Counted from the stretch's first letter, positions 45,223-53,999 are shown. The stretch is 64,000 bases of DNA from Cronobacter condimenti 1330 (GCF_001277255.1 NZ_CP012264.1:2108001-2172000), one strand, 5' to 3'. A program made the numbers and translations. Notes: generated from the letters alone by a model not told the origin.

Positions 45223-48200
45223 TCAGCCCAGCCACAGGAGGGCATCGCCGGGGGCGACGGGCCACCCTTGCTGACAGCGGATTTTCGATACCACGCCATC
45301 CACCGGCGCGTGCACCATCAGCTCCATCTTCATCGCCTCCACGACGATCAGCGGTTCGCCCTGCTTCACGCGCTGACCCGGCTCGACGAGGATCTTCCAG
45401 ATATTGCCGTTAAGATCGGCACTCACCAGTTGCCCTGCGCTGTCCGCCTCGTCGTCCACCCGCTGCGCTGGCGTCTCGCTCTCCGGCTCCTGCATCTGCC
45501 AGTGCGCCACCTCAGCGCTAAAGGCTGCCTGCTGGCGCGCGCGGAACGCGGCGATATCTGCGGCGCTGGCGTCTAAAAACGCGCGGTATTCGGCGAAATC
45601 AAATTCGCTCTCTTCAATGCGGATCGCCGCACGGCCCTCCCGAAAGGCGTCACGGAAATCGTTCAGCTCCGCTTCACTCACCGGGTAAAAACGCACCTGG
45701 TCGAAGAATTTCAACAGCCACGGCTCGTCGCCAAACTGCGGGTTTTTGAGGAATTTATTCCAGATAGGCAGCGTGCGCCCCACCAGCTGATAGCCGCCGG
45801 GTGAATCCATGCCGTAGATGCACATATACATCCCGCCAATGCCGACGGTGCCCTCGGCAGTCCAGGTGCGCGCCGGGTTATATTTAGAACTCAGCAGACG
45901 ATGGCGCGGGTCGACCGGCACGGCGCACGGCGCGCCGAGGTACACATCGCCAAGGCCTAAGATCAAGTAGCTCGCGTCAAAGACGATTTTTTTCACCTCG
46001 TCGCGGTGCGAAAGCCCGTTGGCCCGGCAGATAAAATCGACGTTGTTCGGCAGCCACGGCGCCTGGGCGCGAACCGTTTGCTGGTAACGCTCAACGGCAC
46101 CGAGCGTGGCGCTGTCTTCGAACGCCATCGGCAACCAGACGATGCGCGAGGGGATCTTCAGCGATTCAACATCGCCAAGCTGTTTTTCAAGGCTCATCAG
46201 CAACGTCAGCAGTTGCTGCTGCCCCAGGCGCTGGCCGTCATAGCGCACCTGAAGCGAACGCACGCCGGGCGACAGCTCTTCCACACCATCGACGTCGCTT
46301 GCGCGGATCGCTTTCATCAGCAGATGCACCCGAAGCCGCAGCGCCAGATCCAGCACGTTGTCGCCATATTCGATAAGGATGTAGCTGTCCCCAGCCTGCC
46401 GCCACACCACGGCGGGCAGCCCGTTTTGCGCAGGCACCGCAGCGAGGATCGCCGCACTGGCGGTGGTAGCTGGCAGCATTGACGGCGTGTCGCCAGGACG
46501 CGCGCTGACGGCGCGCAGATGATGGCACGCCACGTCCTGCGCGAGCTCCAGCGACTGCGCATGATCAATGCTTATCGGATGGAAACGGATCCGGTCGCCG
46601 GGCTTCACCTGGCCTACTTTCCAAAGCTCCGCGCGCGCAATGGTAACCGGGCAGACAAACCCGCCGAGGCTCGGCCCGTCGCGGGTGAGGATCACCGGGA
46701 AATCGCCCGTGAAGTTAATCGCCCCGATGGCATATTCACAGTCATGAACGTTAGACGGATGCAGGCCCGCTTCGCCGCCATCGGCGCGGCTCCACTCCGG
46801 TTTCGGGCCGACCAGACGCACGCCAAGACGGTTGGAGTTGTAATGCACCTGCCACTCAGCGGCGAAAAACGTATCCATCGACGCAGGGGTGAAGAAATCG
46901 GGTGCGCCGTGCGGCCCGTAGAGCACGCCGATATCCCACAGATCGCCATAGTGCGGGATGAGCCCCGGCTCCGGCACCTGCGGCAGGGCGATGGGTGCAG
47001 GCGTGGTGCAGGCGGCAAGCGCCGGGCGGGAAAGGGCCAGCACATCGCCAGGGCGCAGCGTACGGCCCGCGTGCCCGCCGAACTGCCCGAGCGCGAAGGT
47101 CGAGCGGCTGCCCAGGTATTGCGGCACATCGATGCCATTACGCACCGCCAGATACCCCCGGCACCCGTTTCGGGCCCGGCCAAGCGTCAGGGTCTGTCCG
47201 GCGCGGGCGGTCACCGGCTTCCAGCAGGCGACCGGTTCGCCGTCAAGCGTGGCGTCGCAGTCGGCGCCGGTGAGCGCAAAAATAGCGTCGCTGTGAAAAC
47301 GCAGCGTCGGCCCCTGAAGCGTGAACTCAAGCCCTGCAGCCTCCGGCGCGTTGCCGACGATACGGTTTGCCAGCCGGAACGCGTAATCGTCCATAGGCCC
47401 CGACGGCGGCACGCCGATATCCCAGTAGCCGAGACGGCCCGGATAATCCTGCACGCTGCTCCAGGTGCCCGGCTCCAGCACCTCGATGGCCTGCGCCTCA
47501 TAACGCACGTCGTCCAGCAGACGCGTCCACATCGTGGCGTTTTCAAACGCCTCCAGACGTATAATCTGGCGCAGATAATCAAGATTGGTGGCGATGCCGT
47601 GCAGCCGCGTGGCGTCCAGCGCCTGACGCAGTTTCGCCAGCGCCTGCGGGCGATCGTCGCCGTGCACAATGATTTTCGCGATCATCGGGTCGTAAAACGC
47701 GCTGACCTCCGCGCCGGTGCTCACCCCGCTATCTACCCGCACGCCGTCAGGAAAATGCACGTCGGTGAGCACGCCCGGTGACGGCTGGAAGTTTTTCAGT
47801 GGATCTTCGGCATACAGCCGCACTTCTATCGCCGCGCCCTGCGGAGCCTTTGCGAGTCGCGCCTCGTCGAGCGGCTCACCCGCAGCCACTTTCAGCATAC
47901 ACTCGATAAGATCAAGCCCGGTGACGGCCTCTGTGACCGGGTGCTCTACCTGCAGGCGGGTATTTACCTCAAGAAACCAGAAGCGATCGCTTTGCGCGTC
48001 GTAGATAAATTCCACCGTCCCGGCGCTGCGGTAGTTCACCGATTCGCCAAGCGCCACCGCCGCAGCGTGCAGAGCGGCGCGCGTCGCCTGCGGCAGGCCC
48101 GGTGCGGGCGTCTCCTCCACTACTTTTTGGTTACGGCGTTGCAGGGAGCAATCGCGCTCGCCGAGTGCCGCCACGCAGCCCTGGCCGTCGCCGATAATTT

Positions 48201-48831
48201 GCACTTCGAGATGGCGGGCGCGGCTAATGAATTTTTCAATAAACACGCCGTCATCACCGAAAAACTGCTGCCCCTGGCGTTTCACGCTCGCCCAGGCCTC
48301 GGTCAGCGCTGTCTCATCCTCACAGCGCGTCAGCCCAATGCCGCCGCCCCCGGCGGTGGTTTTCAGCATTACCGGGTAACCTATTTCACCTGCCGCCTGT
48401 ATGGCGTCGTCGACGGTGTGCAGCAGCCCGGTGCCTGGCGTCATAGGGACGCCCGCCTGCGCGGCCAGCGTCCGTGCGCGGTGTTTTAGTCCAAAATCAC
48501 TGATTTGCTGCGCCGTTGGGCCGATAAACGTGATGCCTGCGGCCTCGCAGGCCGCCGCGAACTCGGCGCGCTCCGAGAGAAATCCATAGCCCGGGAAAAT
48601 CGCCTGCGCCCCACTCTCTTTTGCTGCCGCCAGGATTTTATCGACGTTAAGGTAGCTGTCGCGCGCGGCATCGCCGCCCAGCGCCAGCGCAATGTCGGCG
48701 TCGCGCACATGTTGTGCGTTACGGTCCGGGTCGGAATAGACCGCGATGCTGACAATGCCCATTTTCTTCAGGGTACGGATGGCGCGGCAGGCGATTTCGC
48801 CACGGTTAGCGATAAGCACTTTGCTGAACAT
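45223..48831 (-). CDS. uca: Urea carboxylase
   Basis: This biotin enzyme carboxylates urea to allophanate with ATP and bicarbonate. The 1202 residues divide as follows: biotin carboxylase (about 1-450, with KTTAGGGGIGLTRC and FLEVNTRLQVEHPVTE), the KipA/KipI-like AHS2 and AHS1 carboxyltransferase domains (about 475-1050, with GRLGYWDIGVPPSGPMDDYAFRLANRI and LGLGDVYLGAPCAVPVDPRHRL), and a biotinyl domain with K1168 in EAMKMEL. The start at ATG 48831 follows GAGGAG. Guanidine carboxylases share this architecture, but the Urt transporter next door favours urea. Confidence 0.94.
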   Translation of the reverse strand: MFSKVLIANRGEIACRAIRTLKKMGIVSIAVYSDPDRNAQHVRDADIALALGGDAARDSYLNVDKILAAAKESGAQAIFPGYGFLSERAEFAAACEAAGITFIGPTAQQISDFGLKHRARTLAAQAGVPMTPGTGLLHTVDDAIQAAGEIGYPVMLKTTAGGGGIGLTRCEDETALTEAWASVKRQGQQFFGDDGVFIEKFISRARHLEVQIIGDGQGCVAALGERDCSLQRRNQKVVEETPAPGLPQATRAALHAAAVALGESVNYRSAGTVEFIYDAQSDRFWFLEVNTRLQVEHPVTEAVTGLDLIECMLKVAAGEPLDEARLAKAPQGAAIEVRLYAEDPLKNFQPSPGVLTDVHFPDGVRVDSGVSTGAEVSAFYDPMIAKIIVHGDDRPQALAKLRQALDATRLHGIATNLDYLRQIIRLEAFENATMWTRLLDDVRYEAQAIEVLEPGTWSSVQDYPGRLGYWDIGVPPSGPMDDYAFRLANRIVGNAPEAAGLEFTLQGPTLRFHSDAIFALTGADCDATLDGEPVACWKPVTARAGQTLTLGRARNGCRGYLAVRNGIDVPQYLGSRSTFALGQFGGHAGRTLRPGDVLALSRPALAACTTPAPIALPQVPEPGLIPHYGDLWDIGVLYGPHGAPDFFTPASMDTFFAAEWQVHYNSNRLGVRLVGPKPEWSRADGGEAGLHPSNVHDCEYAIGAINFTGDFPVILTRDGPSLGGFVCPVTIARAELWKVGQVKPGDRIRFHPISIDHAQSLELAQDVACHHLRAVSARPGDTPSMLPATTASAAILAAVPAQNGLPAVVWRQAGDSYILIEYGDNVLDLALRLRVHLLMKAIRASDVDGVEELSPGVRSLQVRYDGQRLGQQQLLTLLMSLEKQLGDVESLKIPSRIVWLPMAFEDSATLGAVERYQQTVRAQAPWLPNNVDFICRANGLSHRDEVKKIVFDASYLILGLGDVYLGAPCAVPVDPRHRLLSSKYNPARTWTAEGTVGIGGMYMCIYGMDSPGGYQLVGRTLPIWNKFLKNPQFGDEPWLLKFFDQVRFYPVSEAELNDFRDAFREGRAAIRIEESEFDFAEYRAFLDASAADIAAFRARQQAAFSAEVAHWQMQEPESETPAQRVDDEADSAGQLVSADLNGNIWKILVEPGQRVKQGEPLIVVEAMKMELMVHAPVDGVVSKIRCQQGWPVAPGDALLWLG

Positions 48832-48841
48832 AGTGGTCTCC

Positions 48842-50665
48842 TCAGGCGCGCTGATGGCGGGCAAGCCAGGCTTTCCAGCCGCCCCATTCGGTGATGTCGG
48901 TGGCGCTCGCCAGCGCCTGCGGTTCGCAGATAAAGCCTTTCACATCGCGCCCATCCGCGAGCGTCAGCGTGCCGATGCCAAGCGGCGCCGGGATCTCCGC
49001 GACTACCTCGCCAAAGCGCGCAAGCGGGATGTCCCACAGCTCAACCACAATCGGCTGACCGTCACCGGCACGCGCAAGCCCGGGCTTTGGTGGCGTCGTA
49101 TTTGCAAGCGCGTAGAGGCGATAGTCCCCGGATGTGGTCGTCTCTTCGATAAATACCGCGCCGCGCGTGGTGAGCTGGTGGTTAAGCGGCATGCCGCGAA
49201 GATGCGCGCCGACGACCGCAAGGCGGACATGGTGTGGTGATATCGGCTGCGGCTGCACGCCTGGCAGCGCTTTATGGGTGGCACCGAGCGGCAACCGCGT
49301 CGCCTGCTGCCAGCGCGCGCCGAAATGCGCAAGCGCAGCGTCGTGCCAGGCGGGCGCGATAAGTGTGATCCCCGCCGGCAGGCCGTCGGCGCGAAAATCG
49401 CCTGGTAACGCCAGCGCGCAAAGGTCGGCAAGGTTAGTGAAGTTGGTGTAGTAGCCAAAGTGCGAGTTGTAACGCACCGGCTCTTCTTTCATCTCGTCCA
49501 GCGTATGAATGGTGGGCGATGTGGGCACCACCAGCGCGTCGACATCTTCCAGCACTTGCGCAATCTGGCGCGCGAGCGCGGCGCGGGTGTATTCCGCCTG
49601 CCAGGCGTCGCAAGCGGTATAGTTCAGGCCGCCTGCCACGATACCGCGCACGGTCGGGTCCATAGTTTCTGCGGGCTGGCTGAGCATTTCACCCACCGCC
49701 ACCGTGCGCTCTGCCACCCATGCCCCCTGATAGAGCTGCTCAGCCAGCGTGCGAAACGGCGTAAAATCCACCGGTATTAGCGTGGCGCCGAGCGCCTCCA
49801 GCCGCGCCAGACTCTGGCGGAACGCCGCCTCGCTGTGAGAGTCGTCGTAAAATTCGAGAATGTCCGGCACCGCCAGACGCGGTGTTGCGGGCAGGCGCGC
49901 AGGCGCGGTGCGCGGGTGATGTCGCGAGTAAGCATCCTGTGCGTCGTAGCCCCCTGCGATGTCTGCCACCCGTGCAGCGTCGTCGGCGGTTAAGGCGAAC
50001 ACCGAGACGGTGTCGTTCAGCCGACACGCGGGCACCACGCCGCGGTTAGAGAGCCAGCCTTTGGTGGGCTTAAGGCCGACGATATTATTAAACCCGGCGG
50101 GCACGCGCCCGGAGCCTGCGGTATCGGTGCCGAGCGCAAACGCCACCAGACCGCGCGCAACCGCTGAGGCTGATCCGGAACTGGAGCCGCCGCTGACATA
50201 AGCCGGGTTGAAGGTGTTCGGCACCGCGCCATACGGCGAACGGGTGCCGACCAGGCCTGTGGCGAACTGATCGAGATTGGTTTTACCAAGCACGATAGCC
50301 CCGGCGGCTTTGAGGTTCGCCACCACGGCGGCGTCTTCCTGCGGGGTATAGGCAAATGCCGGGCATGCCGCCGTCGTGGGCAGGCCCGCCACATCGATAT
50401 TGTCTTTCACCGCGAACGGCACGCCGAAAAGCGGAAAATCCACCAGGGTTTTACCCTGGTCAAGCGCTGCCACCAGCGTCGCTACCTGCGCCTGAATATG
50501 CTCAGCGCTGGCGCGCGTTATCCACGCCGGATCGGTGTTTTCAGTTTCAGGAAAAGCAGCGGAATATATTTCGGCAATGCGCTTCGGGTCATCCTGATAT
50601 TCCCTGCGCCACTCAGCAAGCGTCAGCGGCGTAAAAAGCGGTGAACTCTGTGACATAACTGGCAT
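48842..50665 (-). CDS. atzF: Allophanate hydrolase
   Basis: It hydrolyses allophanate to ammonia and CO2, completing ATP-dependent urea breakdown. The 607 residues hold an amidase-signature domain with the Ser-cisSer-Lys triad: K87 in GVPFAVKDN, the GGSSSGSA block (159-166) and S185 in DTAGSGR. After it comes the C-terminal allophanate hydrolase domain (about 465-600, VVGAHLRGMPLNHQL and FGEVVAEIPAPLGIGTLTL). Starts at 50665 (MPVM) or 50656 (MSQSS) are both possible; neither has a strong ribosome-binding site. It is the first gene of the urea operon and ends 10 bases before urea carboxylase. Confidence 0.95.
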   Translation of the reverse strand: MPVMSQSSPLFTPLTLAEWRREYQDDPKRIAEIYSAAFPETENTDPAWITRASAEHIQAQVATLVAALDQGKTLVDFPLFGVPFAVKDNIDVAGLPTTAACPAFAYTPQEDAAVVANLKAAGAIVLGKTNLDQFATGLVGTRSPYGAVPNTFNPAYVSGGSSSGSASAVARGLVAFALGTDTAGSGRVPAGFNNIVGLKPTKGWLSNRGVVPACRLNDTVSVFALTADDAARVADIAGGYDAQDAYSRHHPRTAPARLPATPRLAVPDILEFYDDSHSEAAFRQSLARLEALGATLIPVDFTPFRTLAEQLYQGAWVAERTVAVGEMLSQPAETMDPTVRGIVAGGLNYTACDAWQAEYTRAALARQIAQVLEDVDALVVPTSPTIHTLDEMKEEPVRYNSHFGYYTNFTNLADLCALALPGDFRADGLPAGITLIAPAWHDAALAHFGARWQQATRLPLGATHKALPGVQPQPISPHHVRLAVVGAHLRGMPLNHQLTTRGAVFIEETTTSGDYRLYALANTTPPKPGLARAGDGQPIVVELWDIPLARFGEVVAEIPAPLGIGTLTLADGRDVKGFICEPQALASATDITEWGGWKAWLARHQRA

Positions 50666-51023
50666 CCCATCTGGTATACAAGATGGAAGTTATTTAGCAA
50701 AGGGAATGCCAGTTTTAAAAAATCATTTAATTTCAAATAGATGGATATTTTATGAGGTATTCTCGGTGCGATTATTTGCTTTTTCAGTGCTTATTATCAC
50801 GAATCCCTTTCATTATGGTGCAACGGTGCGTCATAAATGTGCAATGCGCTCAGGAGGTAATAAAAATGATGAAGGACAGCATCAGGAATAAGATTTCATG
50901 ATGGTTAAGAGAGGAGATATTAATATGCGCCGCGCTGACGCTTTGCCCCTTCCCCCTGCGAAGAGAAGGAGATAACACGCCGAGCACGCGGTTAAACGAT
51001 GGCTGCGCTTTGCTTACCACTAA
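50666..51023. promoter_or_regulatory. Upstream region of the urea operon with a GTATAC-centred operator
   Basis: CCATCTGGTATACAAGATGG (50667-50686) is a 20-bp palindrome with 9 of 10 pairs matched, ending two bases from the first possible start codon of allophanate hydrolase. Its TGGTATACAA core is typical of FCD-type GntR operators. The A+T-rich 50690-50770 probably holds the promoter. The rest of this stretch, up to the methyltransferase terminator, contains a degenerate CCTTC...GAAGG inverted repeat near 50948-50969 and nothing else I can name. Confidence 0.65.
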
Positions 51024-51024
51024 T

Positions 51025-51049
51025 AAAAAGGGGCGTGTCATACGCCCCT
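51025..51049 (-). terminator. Terminator of the MetE-like gene
   Basis: AGGGGCGT / ACGCCCCT (51029-51036 and 51042-51049) with the loop GTCAT is followed on the minus strand by TTTTTATTA. Confidence 0.88.
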
Positions 51050-51079
51050 CTTAAATCATCGATGACGCCTGGTGGCTTG

Positions 51080-52183
51080 TTACCACACCTGGCTTGCCAC
51101 GCCGGTCACGAGGCGCACTTTTTCCCATTGCTCGGCGGGCGTAATGCTGTTGCCTTCTTCGGTAGAGGCGAAACCGCACTGCGGGCTTAAGCAGATTTGG
51201 TTGATATCGACATACTTCGCCGCCTCTTCCAGACGCGCTTTAATCAGCTCCGGGTTCTCCAGCTCGCCATTTTTGGTGGTGATAAGCCCCAGCACAACCT
51301 GCTGGTTACCGGGACGAATAAAGCGCAGCGGCGCGAAATCGCCGGAGCGGTCATTATCATATTCCAGGAAAAACGCATCGACATTAACGGTGCCGAACAG
51401 CACTTCCGCGACCGGCTCGTAACCGCCTTCAGCAATCCAGCTTGAGCGGAAATTCCCGCGGCAGACATGCAGCCCGATAGTCAGATCCGCAGGCTTGCCT
51501 TCCAGCGCCTGGTTCAGCACGCGGGCGTAAATACGCGCCAGCTCGTCAGGATCGTCACCGCGCTCGCGGATTTGACGACGCTGTTCGTCGGAGCACAGAT
51601 ATGCCCACACCGTATCGTCAAGCTGCAGGTAACGGCAGCCGGCATCGTAAAACGCGCGGATGGCGTCACGCCAGGTCGTGGCAAGATCGTTAAAATAGTC
51701 GCTCAGGTCAGGGTACACGGTGCGGTCGATGGCCGCTGCGCCGCCGCGAAAATGCAGAACGCTCGGGCTTGGGATCGTCATCTTCGGCTCGGCGTTGCCG
51801 CTTACGCTTTTAAGGAAGCGGAAATCTTCCAGCATCGGATGTTCACCAAACGCGACTTTACCGGTCACGCGCACACTTTGCGCTTTGGTCTGGATACCGT
51901 TGAACTGGATGCCCTGATTAACTTCCACCAGCTCCACGCCTTGCAGCGCCGCGAAGAAATCCATGTGCCACCAGGCGCGGCGGAATTCACCGTCCGTCAC
52001 CACATGCAGGCCACACGCGCACTGCTGTTCGACGGCATGACGAATCGCCTCGTCTTCCACACGGCGCAGGTGCGCGGCGTCGATTTCCCCTGCCGCAAAC
52101 TGCTGGCGGGCTTGCTTAATAGCATCCGGGCGTAAAAAGCTGCCGACGATATCGGCACGGAACGGGGCATGTTGACGTTGCAT
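51080..52183 (-). CDS. MetE C-terminal-like (cobalamin-independent) methyltransferase
   Basis: The 367-residue product corresponds to the catalytic half of MetE, without the N-terminal folate half. Zinc ligands are visible: HVC in GLHVCRGNF, Glu in FFLEYD, and Cys in SPQCGF. It resembles Bacillus YxjG/YxjH, which are methionine-linked, but the methyl donor is unknown. I chose ATG 52183 (MQRQHAPFRADIVGSF), with GAGGAG upstream; a 37-residue extension is rejected. TTCAATTGTTGAA (52229-52241), a perfect 5-3-5 palindrome, lies about 45 bases upstream and could bind a regulator; it does not match the MetR TGAA-N5-TTCA form. Confidence 0.88.
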   Translation of the reverse strand: MQRQHAPFRADIVGSFLRPDAIKQARQQFAAGEIDAAHLRRVEDEAIRHAVEQQCACGLHVVTDGEFRRAWWHMDFFAALQGVELVEVNQGIQFNGIQTKAQSVRVTGKVAFGEHPMLEDFRFLKSVSGNAEPKMTIPSPSVLHFRGGAAAIDRTVYPDLSDYFNDLATTWRDAIRAFYDAGCRYLQLDDTVWAYLCSDEQRRQIRERGDDPDELARIYARVLNQALEGKPADLTIGLHVCRGNFRSSWIAEGGYEPVAEVLFGTVNVDAFFLEYDNDRSGDFAPLRFIRPGNQQVVLGLITTKNGELENPELIKARLEEAAKYVDINQICLSPQCGFASTEEGNSITPAEQWEKVRLVTGVASQVW

Positions 52184-52340
52184 GGTGTTCTCCTCGTAGC
52201 CTGGCGCGATGATCACGTCAGGTGATAGTTCAATTGTTGAATATTTGGCCGTCTGGATGGCTACATGTCCAAAGAATGGCATTTCGCCCTGCATCAGGCA
52301 AACGAGGAAATTTCATGGGTGTTGAAAAAAATTCATGTAA

Positions 52341-52363
52341 AAGAATCCCCACCGAAGTGGGGA
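52341..52363 (-). terminator. Terminator of the DUF1264 gene
   Basis: TCCCCAC / GTGGGGA (52346-52352 and 52357-52363) with the loop CGAA is followed on the minus strand by TTCTTTT. Confidence 0.75.
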
Positions 52364-52385
52364 AAGTGAAAGGCACAAATCATGA

Positions 52386-53159
52386 TTATTGTTTTTTTGA
52401 AGCGGCGTCACTGTCCACGACGCCAGGTATGTCTTTGGTCTCACGTTTAAACTGCCCTTTGAGCGCGTCCACCCCACTTTGCGGTTTAGCGAGCGTTTCC
52501 AAATCGGCACGCGAGCGGCGGATCTCTTCGGTATTCACGCCGAGTTTTTTATCACGCTCGGTGACCAGCTCCGGCTTCGCCTCGCCGTCGCGGCTGAAAG
52601 ACCAGGCAAGCATCGGCGGCCCCAGCGGCAGTGCATCACCCTTATCGCCCGGCCCGCCGGTATGCCATACATGCCAGGTTTTACCATAGCTGTTCATTTT
52701 GCTCTGCATCAGACGATGCTCAACCGGTGCCGGAATGCCCGGGGCAATCAGCTGGCCGCTAAGGATTTCGCCGTTATGCGGATGCCAGTACTGTTTTTCC
52801 TGCGGCGGCAGTTCATTAAAGAGCTTTTCGGAAATGATATATTCCACGCCATTCATGTTAGCGTCTTTAGTATTGCCATCAAATAAGACGCATTGGGCAA
52901 AGTCTTCATTCACCTGATGGCAATAATGATGGGCTTCCATCTGTTTTTCGGGGATCTCTTTCATCGGGTGAAAGCCGACCAGATATATATCAAAACCTTT
53001 TAAGGGAGCATTACTTTGCAGCACCGCGGCCCCGGTTTCGAGTAAATTGGTATGCGTCGTTTTACTGGCGCCGGGCGGCGTGTCTTTTTCTGCCTGAACA
53101 AAAAAGGCGACGGAAAGTAACGGAAGTAACGTTATTTTTAATGCGCGTTGTAATTTCAT
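52386..53159 (-). CDS. DUF1264 (OBAP-like) secreted protein
   Basis: The 257-residue product has a signal peptide (MKLQRALKITLLPLLSVAFFVQA). The DUF1264 domain shows FDIYLVGFHPMK, MEAHHYCHQVNEDFAQCVLFDGN, GVEYIISEKLFNELPPQEKQYWHPHN and GKTWHVWHT. DUF1264 is shared with plant oil-body-associated proteins; the bacterial function is unknown. It has its own terminator and stands alone. Confidence 0.88.
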   Translation of the reverse strand: MKLQRALKITLLPLLSVAFFVQAEKDTPPGASKTTHTNLLETGAAVLQSNAPLKGFDIYLVGFHPMKEIPEKQMEAHHYCHQVNEDFAQCVLFDGNTKDANMNGVEYIISEKLFNELPPQEKQYWHPHNGEILSGQLIAPGIPAPVEHRLMQSKMNSYGKTWHVWHTGGPGDKGDALPLGPPMLAWSFSRDGEAKPELVTERDKKLGVNTEEIRRSRADLETLAKPQSGVDALKGQFKRETKDIPGVVDSDAASKKQ

Positions 53160-53204
53160 AAAGTAATCAGATTGCTGAAGGTATTTACGTCATGCGCGAA
53201 ACGA

Positions 53205-53236
53205 TCTCCGGTATGAGCATTAACCCATACCGGAGA
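53205..53236. repeat. Perfect 11-bp inverted repeat
   Basis: TCTCCGGTATG (53205-53215) and CATACCGGAGA (53226-53236) flank the loop AGCATTAACC. It lies between the DUF1264 gene and the KGG-repeat gene, downstream of the latter. No T run follows on either strand, so a role in mRNA stability or protein binding is as likely as termination. Confidence 0.75.
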
Positions 53237-53271
53237 GACGTTATGCCGGGCGCATGCGGCCTGCCGGTCTG

Positions 53272-53442
53272 TCAGGAAGACGAACGGCTGCTGCTTTTGC
53301 CGCCTTTACGGCCAGCTTCTGCTGCACGCTCACGGTCATTTTTGAAATTACCGCCGCTATTCTGGCCGCCTTTACGACCGGCTTCAGAAGCGCGTTCACG
53401 ATCTACAGCAAAATTACCTGAACCACCACGATGTTGAGCCAT
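53272..53442 (-). CDS. KGG-repeat stress-induced small protein (YciG-like)
   Basis: The 56-residue product consists of two repeats, GNFAVDRERASEAGRKGGQ and GNFKNDRERAAEAGRKGGK, with a Ser-rich tail. This is the KGG (con-10/YciG) motif of general stress proteins in enterobacteria. The ATG at 53442 has GAGGAG nine bases upstream. A sigma-S-type -10 (CTATAGT, minus strand, 53507-53513) lies about 65-71 bases upstream of the start. Confidence 0.92.
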   Translation of the reverse strand: MAQHRGGSGNFAVDRERASEAGRKGGQNSGGNFKNDRERAAEAGRKGGKSSSRSSS

Positions 53443-53755
53443 AATATTCTCCTCGGATAAGCAGAGATAATTTAAACCGCGTCCCCACAGTGCGAACGCA
53501 AAACTAACTATAGGCTTGCATTCCCGTTTCGCAAGTTACATAAGCCGTCGATATGTATTTTACCGCTACGCTGCCCAAGATATATTCACCCTGTCGCTTT
53601 TATCTCCTGAATGGCAAAGGAATTTCTGTCTGCGCCCCTCCGTTTAATAAGAAAACTCCTAAAAGAAAGCGTTAATTATTTCACCGTTTCACTGAGGTCT
53701 ATTCTTTATCTGCGAAGTGTCGTTCGTTGATTTAATTTCCGATGAGGAGTGATTA
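53443..53755. promoter_or_regulatory. Divergent region between the KGG gene and a small reading frame
   Basis: This 313-bp region is A+T-rich. Leftward it holds GCCTATAGT (minus strand, around 53507-53515), close to the sigma-S -10 consensus, for the KGG gene. Rightward I could not fix a promoter for the small frame at 53756. No further gene or repeat is seen. Confidence 0.35.
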
Positions 53756-53920
53756 ATGAAACAGAAATGGTACTGCTGCCCCACCATGAAGTTAAAAGAC
53801 CGGTTTATGGTGTTAATCATGGGACAGGATGTTTTTCTGCTGTTCCGCAAAGGCGGATCGCTCAGGAAGTCCCGCGACTGGCTCGCCCGGGAGAAAGCAA
53901 ATTTTATTCCTTTAGGGTAA
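53756..53920 (+). CDS. Small protein of 54 residues upstream of yneE
   Basis: It begins MKQKWYCCPTMKLKDRF and ends REKANFIPLG. A central hydrophobic run (FMVLIMGQDVFLLF) is followed by a basic stretch (RKGGSLRKSR). It has an excellent ribosome-binding site, GAGGAG seven bases before the ATG. No family is recognised. It overlaps a longer frame in another register that lacks such a site. Its place just before the hairpin at 53944-53981 and yneE could make it a leader peptide or an independent small membrane-associated protein. Confidence 0.55.
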   Translation: MKQKWYCCPTMKLKDRFMVLIMGQDVFLLFRKGGSLRKSRDWLAREKANFIPLG

Positions 53921-53943
53921 ACCGCTGCGTTTTCTGGTTGCAG

Positions 53944-53983
53944 ACAAAAGCGCTATCCCGTTTAATATGTAGCGCTTTTGTTA
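53944..53983 (+). terminator. Hairpin between the small reading frame and yneE
   Basis: ACAAAAGCGCTA / TAGCGCTTTTGT (53944-53955 and 53970-53981) is a perfect 12-bp inverted repeat with a 14-base loop. The right arm itself carries the T run (TTTTGTT). It ends 18 bases before yneE and could be a terminator or attenuator. Confidence 0.65.
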
Positions 53984-53999
53984 ACCCCCTGTGAGTATC

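Noticed and set aside
46519..47781. A 420-codon open frame opposite urea carboxylase
   Set aside because: Antisense shadow; Arg-rich, no start signal.
50706..50891. A 61-codon rightward frame upstream of the urea operon
   Set aside because: No ribosome-binding site, A+T-rich promoter-like DNA, and no similarity to any protein I recognise.
50690..51020. ykkC-type guanidine riboswitch before the allophanate hydrolase gene
   Set aside because: I could not find the conserved ykkC stem-loop sequence blocks; a covariance-model search would settle it.
53192..53437. An 81-codon rightward frame over the KGG gene
   Set aside because: The opposite strand encodes two clear KGG repeats with GAGGAG before the ATG; the rightward translation is its mirror.
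53749..53994. An 81-codon frame overlapping the 54-residue small protein in another register
   Set aside because: It has no ribosome-binding site at a usable distance, whereas the ATG at 53756 has GAGGAG at seven bases.
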